From NCBI GenBank assembly GCA_003532195.1, contig DOFA01000099.1:3690-9865 (forward strand): a stretch of 6,176 nt of DNA, written 5' to 3'. Shown in pieces: positions 1-5,363 of the stretch. Below the pieces are notes generated by a model. It was given only the letters and a program-made list of their open reading frames with translations, had not been told where the DNA came from and made no database searches. The stretch's first letter is position 1. Every line of letters starts with the position of its first letter. Made by a program: the position numbers and the translations under genes. The stretch is from Clostridiales bacterium. Lineage in GTDB: Bacteria > Bacillota > Clostridia > Saccharofermentanales > UBA5734.

Positions 1-1081
1 GGCCGGGTATTGCCGTTCCCTGCGGGTCAACTGCCGGAACAAGGGCCGCCGACTGGGCATAACCGGCGAAAATGCCAGCAGCCTGGTCGTTGGCCGGATC
101 TTCGTCTCCGGTCAGGTCGACCCGGACCGGCAAAGTGCGGTAACTGTTCGCCGAGGGATCGGAACCGATTCCCAGCTGTCCCAGGGAATCATCGCCCCAG
201 GCCAGCAGTGAATCCAGGCCGTCGTGCCGGCATAGGACCAGGTTGTGCTGATAACCGGCGGCGATTGCCCAAACGCCGTCCAGGCCCAGAATCAGCATCG
301 GCTGCGCATGCGATTGGGTGCTGCCGTCGCCCAGCTGGCCGCGGCTATTGTCTCCCCAGGCGTAGACCTGCCCTGATTCATTCAAGTAAAGCGAATGGGC
401 ATTGCCGGCGGCTATAGCCACCGCTCCGCCGGCAAGGACTTGGTAGGGCGACAGGCAGCGGCTGCCGATTTTGTTTCCGGATGAATCTGTGATCGTTTCC
501 GAGCCGGCAGAACCGACTTGCAGGTTGCTGTCATTGCCCCAGGCCCAGACGCTGCCATCAGCGCCCAGCGCTAAAGAATGGTAGGCCCCGGCAGCTGCCC
601 GGGTGATCAAGGGCAGGCCGGTTACCTGGACCGGTAGGGAAGAATTTTCTGTGCTGCCGGTGCCCAGCTGGCCGTAAGCATTGCGTCCCCAGGCCCAGAC
701 CGTGCCGTCTTCCAGAACGGCCAGGGAATGATAATCGCCCAGGCTGATTGAAATAACCGGCCCCGGCAGGGTGAGCAGCTGGGGCGTATCATAATAATCC
801 TCTTCCCCCAGGCCTAGCTGGCCGTTGGAATTGTCTCCCCAGATATAGAGCTGCCGGTCATAGTTGATCAGGGCGCTATGCAGAAGCCCGGCTGCCAGAA
901 CCGCGGATGTCGGCTGCTGGGTTGAGGTTCCGGACGGTACGCGGACATTTCCCGCTTCGCTGATATCCAGAAAGACCAGAATGGCTAAAACGACCGTGCT
1001 GGCCAGCAAGAGAACCAGAACCAAGAGGGTCGCTTCCGGCAGTATGGAACGCCGCCTATGCGGGCGCAGGATTTTCTGCAT
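1..1081 (-). CDS. Membrane-anchored RCC1-repeat beta-propeller protein, partial (C-terminus beyond left edge)
   Basis: An uninterrupted minus-strand frame of 360 codons runs from ATG at 1081-1079 off the left edge, so the C-terminus is missing. Residues 1-17 are basic (MQKILRPHRRR) and a hydrophobic segment follows at about 18-39, which reads as an uncleaved signal anchor or signal peptide exporting the rest. From about residue 65 there are RCC1-type blades. Each has an HS/HN-L-x-L strand followed by a W-G-x-x-x-x-G-Q-L-G turn: WGDNSNGQLG at 81, WGRNAYGQLG at 131, WGNDSNLQVG at 181, WGDNSRGQLG at 242 and WGDDSLGQLG at 295. A further blade begins near 345. RCC1 repeats normally close into a roughly seven-bladed propeller, so at least one or two blades lie outside the window. 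The start is supported by AGAAAGG about 7 bases upstream. In bacteria such proteins are mostly extracytoplasmic binding or scaffold proteins; no enzymatic motif is visible and the ligand is unknown. The fold call is firm, the role is open. Confidence 0.87.
   Translation of the reverse strand, partial: MQKILRPHRRRSILPEATLLVLVLLLASTVVLAILVFLDISEAGNVRVPSGTSTQQPTSAVLAAGLLHSALINYDRQLYIWGDNSNGQLGLGEEDYYDTPQLLTLPGPVISISLGDYHSLAVLEDGTVWAWGRNAYGQLGTGSTENSSLPVQVTGLPLITRAAAGAYHSLALGADGSVWAWGNDSNLQVGSAGSETITDSSGNKIGSRCLSPYQVLAGGAVAIAAGNAHSLYLNESGQVYAWGDNSRGQLGDGSTQSHAQPMLILGLDGVWAIAAGYQHNLVLCRHDGLDSLLAWGDDSLGQLGIGSDPSANSYRTLPVRVDLTGDEDPANDQAAGIFAGYAQSAALVPAVDPQGTAIPG
197..841 (-). repeat. Tandem RCC1 blade repeats (coding)
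   Basis: Five W-G...G-Q-L-G turns recur at residues 81, 131, 181, 242 and 295 of the minus-strand protein, giving spacings of 50, 50, 61 and 53 residues. The similarity is also visible in the DNA: the plus-strand block ccccaggcccagac recurs around 537-550 and 687-700, exactly 150 bases apart, with a weaker copy near 355-368. This is a protein-level tandem repeat, not a separate genetic element. Confidence 0.8.
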
Positions 1082-1138
1082 GGGTTGGACCTTTCTTATG
1101 ACTGTCCGGCTGCGGGCTGGATCATACCGGACACCCTG

Positions 1139-1147
1139 TGATATGAT
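1139..1147 (+). promoter_or_regulatory. Candidate extended -10 promoter for cca
   Basis: The plus strand carries TGATATGAT at 1139-1147, an extended -10 (TGn followed by TATGAT). There is no recognisable -35 at the expected spacing, which extended -10 promoters can tolerate. Initiation near 1154 would give a leader of about 84 bases to the GTG start at 1238. If the minus-strand promoter is also used, the two transcripts overlap by about 25 bases at their 5' ends. This is motif inspection only. Confidence 0.3.
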
Positions 1148-1184
1148 TGTGAGGAAAGCCCGCCTGATTCCTTTTATTTTCATC

Positions 1185-1213
1185 ATCATACACTCTGGGG
1201 CAAAAGATTGCAA
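1185..1213 (-). promoter_or_regulatory. Candidate sigma-A-type promoter for the RCC1 gene
   Basis: Read on the minus strand, TTGCAA (1213-1208) is separated by exactly 17 bases from TATGAT (1190-1185). This is a good match to the vegetative -35/-10 consensus. Initiation would fall near 1178, leaving a leader of roughly 97 bases before the ATG at 1081. A second minus-strand TATGAT at 1126-1121 has no convincing -35. The element overlaps the region just upstream of the cca start. Confidence 0.45.
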
Positions 1214-1226
1214 TTCATGGCGGCGC

Positions 1227-1232
1227 AGGAGG
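1227..1232 (+). promoter_or_regulatory. Shine-Dalgarno AGGAGG that decides the cca start
   Basis: A perfect AGGAGG sits 5 bases before an in-frame GTG at 1238. The upstream in-frame alternatives, TTG at 1208 and ATG at 1217, have no comparable ribosome binding site. This favours GTG 1238 as the start codon. Confidence 0.65.
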
Positions 1233-1237
1233 GAAAG

Positions 1238-2611
1238 GTGGCAGACAGCCCGATCAGAAGTGAACAGATCCCGCCCGCCATCGGGCAGATCATGGCCCGC
1301 CTTGAAGCGCGGGGCTATGAATGCTGGCTGGTTGGCGGCTGTGTCCGCGACCTTTGCCTGGGGAAAAATCCCAAAGATTTCGATGTGGCTACCAGCGCCA
1401 GGCCGGAACAGATCCAGCAGCTTTTTCCGCATCATATCGCCACCGGGCTTAAGCACGGCACGGTGACTGTGATCTGGCAAAATATGGCGGCGGAGATCAC
1501 CACTTTTCGGTCCGACGGAACCTATACCGATTCGCGCCGGCCAGATCGGGTGGTTTTTCACGACCAGATCCGTGCAGATCTGGCCCGTCGTGATTTCACC
1601 ATCAACAGCATGGCTTTCCATCCGGAACGGGGACTGCTCGATCTGCACGGCGGCCTGGAAGATATACGCCGGGGGATATTGCGCAGCGTCGGCCAGCCGC
1701 TGGCCCGCTTTCAGGAAGATGCGCTGCGCCTGCTGCGGGCGATCCGTTTTTCCGCTGCCTATGATCTAACGCCGGAACCGCAGCTGGTCCGCGCTGCCGC
1801 CGAACTGGCCGGCTCTGTATCCAGATTGAGCACCGAACGGGTGGTTATGGAGATGATGCAGATTTTATCCTCCCCTTACCCGCGGCATCTGACGGACTTT
1901 TCCGGCTGCGGCCTGTTGTCCGCGGCCGCCGCCAGCCTGCTTGGGGTCACAGCCGACGACGCGGCCCTGTGCGGCCGCCTCAGCTGCCTGATTCATCCCG
2001 GAGTGCAGCCTGGCCAGAAACTGCCGCTGTTCTATCTGGCAGCTGCTGCCTACAGCCTGGACGCAGCAGGACTGCAACGAGTCCTGCTGCCGATGTTCCG
2101 GCCAGCCGCCGGCCGCAGTCTGCTGCGCCTGTATCTCGATCAATGCCGGATTTCCCGCCACATGGCTGCCGCCGGCGAGGCAATGCTCTACTTGATGAAC
2201 CTGCGGCTGCTGTTGCCGCCGGACAAGATTTTAAATCCGGTGACCCAATGCCGTTTGCAGCGCTTGCTGGCCCGCCGCTGCCGCCTGGATGCGGAGGACT
2301 TGCCGCAGATAGCCGCTGCCGCAGGCCAGCTCCTGAGACTCTTGCTGAATGGCCGCCGGACTGAAGATATTGCCAACCGGCAGGCAGACCCTGACCCATA
2401 CGATTTTACGGTTCCGCAAAACATTCCTCTGACGCTTTCCGGCCTGGCTTTGGACGGCGCACAGCTGCAGGCGGCAGGCTGGAAGCCTGGCCCGGCTTTG
2501 CGGATCCAGCTGGAAAGGCTGCTTTCCCTGGTTATTGCCCGCCCGGAGCTGAACCGGCCGGAAAGTCTCCTGAACTGGGCGCGTGCAGCGCGAAGTGCGC
2601 CCATCAAATGA
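1238..2611 (+). CDS. cca: CCA-adding tRNA nucleotidyltransferase (class II)
   Basis: This enzyme adds or repairs the 3'-CCA end of tRNAs from CTP and ATP without a nucleic-acid template, in the cytoplasm. From the GTG start it is 457 residues, normal for bacterial class II enzymes. Visible motifs in order: LVGGCVRD (31-38, nucleotide-binding glycines); DFD (47-49, catalytic metal-binding carboxylates); EITTFR (86-91); an intact Arg-rich flexible-loop region ending in RRDFTINSMA (117-126); EDALRLLRAIRF (160-171, the base-selecting helix); and RLSTERVVMEM (196-206). The middle third is very Ala/Leu-rich and helical, as expected of the tRNA-binding neck and body. The C-terminus (LSGLALDGAQLQAAGWKPGP and the following helix) matches the usual tail domain. 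No HD phosphohydrolase domain is present. The intact loop argues for full CCA rather than CC-only addition, but this is inferred. The next gene begins 91 bases downstream with its own promoter. Confidence 0.93.
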   Translation: MADSPIRSEQIPPAIGQIMARLEARGYECWLVGGCVRDLCLGKNPKDFDVATSARPEQIQQLFPHHIATGLKHGTVTVIWQNMAAEITTFRSDGTYTDSRRPDRVVFHDQIRADLARRDFTINSMAFHPERGLLDLHGGLEDIRRGILRSVGQPLARFQEDALRLLRAIRFSAAYDLTPEPQLVRAAAELAGSVSRLSTERVVMEMMQILSSPYPRHLTDFSGCGLLSAAAASLLGVTADDAALCGRLSCLIHPGVQPGQKLPLFYLAAAAYSLDAAGLQRVLLPMFRPAAGRSLLRLYLDQCRISRHMAAAGEAMLYLMNLRLLLPPDKILNPVTQCRLQRLLARRCRLDAEDLPQIAAAAGQLLRLLLNGRRTEDIANRQADPDPYDFTVPQNIPLTLSGLALDGAQLQAAGWKPGPALRIQLERLLSLVIARPELNRPESLLNWARAARSAPIK

Positions 2612-2645
2612 TAATAATCTGTCATATTTGCCAAAGATAGATTTA

Positions 2646-2654
2646 TGATATAAT
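2646..2654 (+). promoter_or_regulatory. Extended -10 promoter for the PP2C-like/LysM gene
   Basis: TGATATAAT at 2646-2654 is a perfect extended -10 (TGA then consensus TATAAT) in an AT-rich patch just after cca. A weak -35 (TTTGCC at 2627-2632, spacer 16, or TTGCCA at 2628-2633, spacer 15) lies upstream. Initiation near 2661 leaves a leader of about 42 bases before the ATG at 2703. With no terminator visible downstream, it may also drive the aminotransferase and serA. Confidence 0.6.
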
Positions 2655-2702
2655 GTTTCCATGTAAAAACTGGGCTGTGAACCAGAAACGGAGGCCAATA
2701 TT

Positions 2703-4190
2703 ATGGCAAAATCGTCCCGGGCTGCGCTGACCCGCGTCGCCGCTACTGTGACCGCCCGATATTTCCCGACTTCCGGCGCAACGGACGGATTTTTCCTCGA
2801 TGGCCGCATGACCGGCCGGCGGGAACATCGGGCTGCTGACATTACATTGGATCGCGAGGACCGCGGATTTTTCTATGCAACCTTTGCTCACCTGTCCGGA
2901 GGCAGTCCCGATGAGGCTGCCCTGGGACGCGTCCGCAAAGCCTTGGACCGCATAGCCCTGGAAGTCCGGCAGCCGGGCCGCAATATTGATACCGGCATCA
3001 ACGAGCTGGCAGAATGCGCCGTGTCGGTGGCCGGCCGGATCACCCTTCAGCACGATGGCGTCCGGCAGCCTTACTTCGCCGGCATCATGGTCAAAGATTC
3101 CGAACTGGCGGCGGTGACCATGGGCAACGGCTGCGCTTACCTTTACCGGAGCGATGTTCTTTACCCGCTGACCCAGGACGATTTTCCTCTCGAGGCCATA
3201 GACTACAACGGCAAACCGGTGCCCAGCATCGATGTCTATTGTGCCGGTGTCGCCGGTACGGTAAGGTATTCCAATATTGCCCAGCTGCAGCCGGACGATT
3301 GCATCATCGTATGCAATAAGGATGTCATGGACGCACTGGGGCAGCGGGAAGTTCTGCGTATGCTCTATGACGCGGAGGACCAGGCTGACGCGGCCGGATT
3401 GATCATGACTGCGGCGTCCGCCAAACTGCCCGGTGTGCCGCTGCAATTCCTGATCGGTTTTGTTGAATCCATATCCGCGGCCGAACGCGGCAGCCGGATC
3501 CCGGTCAGCCGGTATCAGGCAGAAGCGCCGGCTCCCTTGTCCACGGCTCCGCCCCGGTCCAGCCTGGCCGGTTCCGGCGAAATCATCGATGCGCCGGCCG
3601 CCAAGGACCCTCCTGCGGAACTGCATCGGGATGCTGAGCTTCTCGGAGCCGCAAATGCGGATGTTTTTGAACCTGAACCGGCGGTAATCAAGCCGCGGGA
3701 TACGGTCAGCCGGCCAGACAGCCGCCTGGCGCGCGAAGAGATCTATGAGGATGACGACGGCTACGGATATGAAAATGAGAAATCCGGCCAGGGACGACGG
3801 ATCGCTTTCTATGTCGTCATCGCAATCATCTGCGTCGGCTGCCTTTTTGCCATCTATCAGCTGCTGTTCAGCGGCCGGGGTGAACCCAAGCAGACGACCG
3901 CGCCGATATCGACGACCACCGCCAAGCTGACGCCTACGGAAACGACAGCCCCGTCCGCCACCTCCTCGGAGTCCGAAACCGGCACTTCTGCCACGACAAC
4001 CATTCCAACCACAACCATGCAGATCGAAGATGAATATACGGTCGTATCCGGCGATACTCTGTATGGCATCGCCATCAAATTCTATGGATCCGGCTCCCAG
4101 ACTAATATCGACCTGATCAAGACCGCCAACGAACTGACCAGCGACAACCTGCAGGTCGGCCAGGTCCTGAAAATTCCCGCCAAACCATGA
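2703..4190 (+). CDS. Transmembrane degenerate PP2C-like phosphatase-fold protein with extracellular LysM domain
   Basis: This 495-residue protein starts at ATG 2703, with GGAGG (2690-2694) 8 bases upstream. Residues about 10-255 resemble bacterial PP2C phosphatases. SELAAVTMGNGCAYLYR (133-149) aligns with the family's V-x-x-x-x-GDSR-x-YL strand. LQPDDCIIVCNKDVMDAL (195-212) aligns with the L-x-PGD-x-LLLCSDGL-x region. FFYATFAHLSGG (56-67) aligns with the ADGMGG region. The metal-ligand motifs are changed: NED becomes ATD, ADG becomes AHL, GDS becomes GNG, SDG becomes NKD and the late DN becomes GV. It therefore looks like a pseudophosphatase. Residues 260-366 are a Pro/Ala- and charge-rich spacer ending in an acidic Tyr-containing patch and GRR. 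One membrane helix follows (about 367-389), then a Thr/Ser linker (397-440) and a single LysM domain (444-492: YTVVSGDTLYGIAIKFYG to LQVGQVLKIP). N-in/C-out topology would put LysM on the cell wall. LysM and the helix are certain; the PP2C kinship is from motif alignment by eye; a sensing role is inferred. Confidence 0.8.
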   Translation: MAKSSRAALTRVAATVTARYFPTSGATDGFFLDGRMTGRREHRAADITLDREDRGFFYATFAHLSGGSPDEAALGRVRKALDRIALEVRQPGRNIDTGINELAECAVSVAGRITLQHDGVRQPYFAGIMVKDSELAAVTMGNGCAYLYRSDVLYPLTQDDFPLEAIDYNGKPVPSIDVYCAGVAGTVRYSNIAQLQPDDCIIVCNKDVMDALGQREVLRMLYDAEDQADAAGLIMTAASAKLPGVPLQFLIGFVESISAAERGSRIPVSRYQAEAPAPLSTAPPRSSLAGSGEIIDAPAAKDPPAELHRDAELLGAANADVFEPEPAVIKPRDTVSRPDSRLAREEIYEDDDGYGYENEKSGQGRRIAFYVVIAIICVGCLFAIYQLLFSGRGEPKQTTAPISTTTAKLTPTETTAPSATSSESETGTSATTTIPTTTMQIEDEYTVVSGDTLYGIAIKFYGSGSQTNIDLIKTANELTSDNLQVGQVLKIPAKP

Positions 4191-4222
4191 ATTCTTCAAT
4201 TTAAAACAAGGAGTCACAGAAT

Positions 4223-5293
4223 ATGCATAAGCGCCTTTTCATACCAGGACCCGTGGAAGTCCGTCCTGATGTATTAGCTCACATGTCAGAACCTATGATC
4301 GGCCATCGCAGCAAAGACGCGTCCGAACTGCAGAAACGTATCTCGGATAAACTCCGCCAGCTGATGTACACGCAGAATGAAATCCTGCTTTCCACCTCTT
4401 CCGGCAGCGGGCTGATGGAAGGAGCCGTCCGCTCCTGTACCCGCCGCCGGGCAGCCATATTCTCGATCGGCGCTTTCGGTGACCGCTGGTACAAAATGGC
4501 GGCCAGCAACGGCGTCCCCGCCGATCTGATTCAATCTGAGCTCGGTTCGGCGACGACTCCGGAAAGGGTGGATCAAGCCCTGGCAACCGGCCTGTATGAC
4601 GTGGTAACGATTACGCATAACGAGACTGCCACCGGCGTCGCCAATCCGCTGGCGGAGATTTCGGATGTGATGAAACGCTACCCTGACGTGCTCCTGCTGG
4701 TCGACGCAGTCAGTTCACTGGGCGGCCACAAAATCGAAGCTGACAAACTGGGCATCGACATTTTGATTTCCTCATCTCAGAAATGTCTTGGATTGCCGCC
4801 GGGGCTATCCTTGTGCTCGGTATCCGAACGAGCGATCCGTGCGGCGGAACAAGTGCCGCACCGTGGCTTGTATTTTGATTTTGTCGAGCTTTATAAATTT
4901 GTCAAGGAGAAAAACAGCCAGTATCCCTCGACACCTTCACTAGCCCACATGTTCGCGCTTGACTTTCAGCTGGACCGGATCCTGGCCGAAGGGCTGGACC
5001 GGCGTTTTGAACGGCACAGCCAAATGGCACGCCGGGTTCAGGGCTGGGCCAGACAGCACTTTGCCTTGTTTGCGGACGAACGCTACCTCTCGCAGACGGT
5101 GACCTGCATCCGCAATACGCGAGAGCTCAATATACCGGAATTGAACAAAACGCTGGGGACCAGGGGATATCAGATCTCCGACGGCTATGGCGCCGTCAAG
5201 GGGCTGACCTTCCGGATTGCCCATATGGCCGATACGACGCTGCAGGAACTGGACGACCTTCTGGCTTGCCTGGATGATGTCCTGCAGTTGTAA
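4223..5293 (+). CDS. Class V PLP aminotransferase (serine-pyruvate/alanine-glyoxylate type), probable phosphoserine transaminase role
   Basis: A 356-residue protein of the AGXT/serine-pyruvate aminotransferase branch of the class V (SerC/NifS fold type I) enzymes, at typical full length. Visible features: N-terminal FIPGPVEVRPDVL and GHRS (6-30); TSSGSGLMEGAVR (58-70), the PLP-phosphate loop; THNETATGV (131-139); LLVDAVSSLGG (158-168), whose Asp161 contacts the pyridine nitrogen; SSSQKCLGLPPG (183-194), with Lys187 as the Schiff-base lysine; YPSTPS (234-239); and FRIAHMAD (330-337), whose Arg should bind the substrate carboxylate. It starts 32 bases after the LysM gene with AAGGAG at 4208-4213, and serA follows 70 bases later. 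Because of that neighbour I infer that it aminates 3-phosphohydroxypyruvate in place of a canonical SerC. Serine-glyoxylate or alanine-glyoxylate transamination remains possible. The family call is firm, the substrate is not. Confidence 0.9.
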   Translation: MHKRLFIPGPVEVRPDVLAHMSEPMIGHRSKDASELQKRISDKLRQLMYTQNEILLSTSSGSGLMEGAVRSCTRRRAAIFSIGAFGDRWYKMAASNGVPADLIQSELGSATTPERVDQALATGLYDVVTITHNETATGVANPLAEISDVMKRYPDVLLLVDAVSSLGGHKIEADKLGIDILISSSQKCLGLPPGLSLCSVSERAIRAAEQVPHRGLYFDFVELYKFVKEKNSQYPSTPSLAHMFALDFQLDRILAEGLDRRFERHSQMARRVQGWARQHFALFADERYLSQTVTCIRNTRELNIPELNKTLGTRGYQISDGYGAVKGLTFRIAHMADTTLQELDDLLACLDDVLQL

Positions 5294-5363
5294 GCGGACC
5301 ATTGGCAGTTCGCCTGACGGGGGATGAACCGGCCGGCAGCCGGATAACAAGGGGGAGAACCAA

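Noticed and set aside
10..417. Plus-strand open frame of 135 codons
   Set aside because: It is antisense to RCC1 blades that are clearly readable on the minus strand; the product is low-complexity Pro/Arg/Gly.
864..1466. Plus-strand open frame of 200 codons
   Set aside because: It covers the antisense of the RCC1 N-terminus and an alternative frame of cca. Its translation is Arg/Ser-rich without motifs, and the competing frames match known families.
2612..2645. Terminator after cca
   Set aside because: The stretch is AT-rich but has no hairpin I can find. Read-through from cca into the next gene cannot be excluded.
2643..4217. Long minus-strand open frame (524 codons) antisense to the PP2C-like/LysM gene
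   Set aside because: It lies wholly opposite a gene with recognisable domains, a promoter and a ribosome binding site. Its translation is Gly/Arg-rich without any motif, typical of antisense frames in GC-rich DNA.
5329..5343. Inverted repeat CCGGC/GCCGG between the aminotransferase and serA, considered as a terminator
   Set aside because: The stem is only 5 bp and no T-run follows, so it does not look like an intrinsic terminator.
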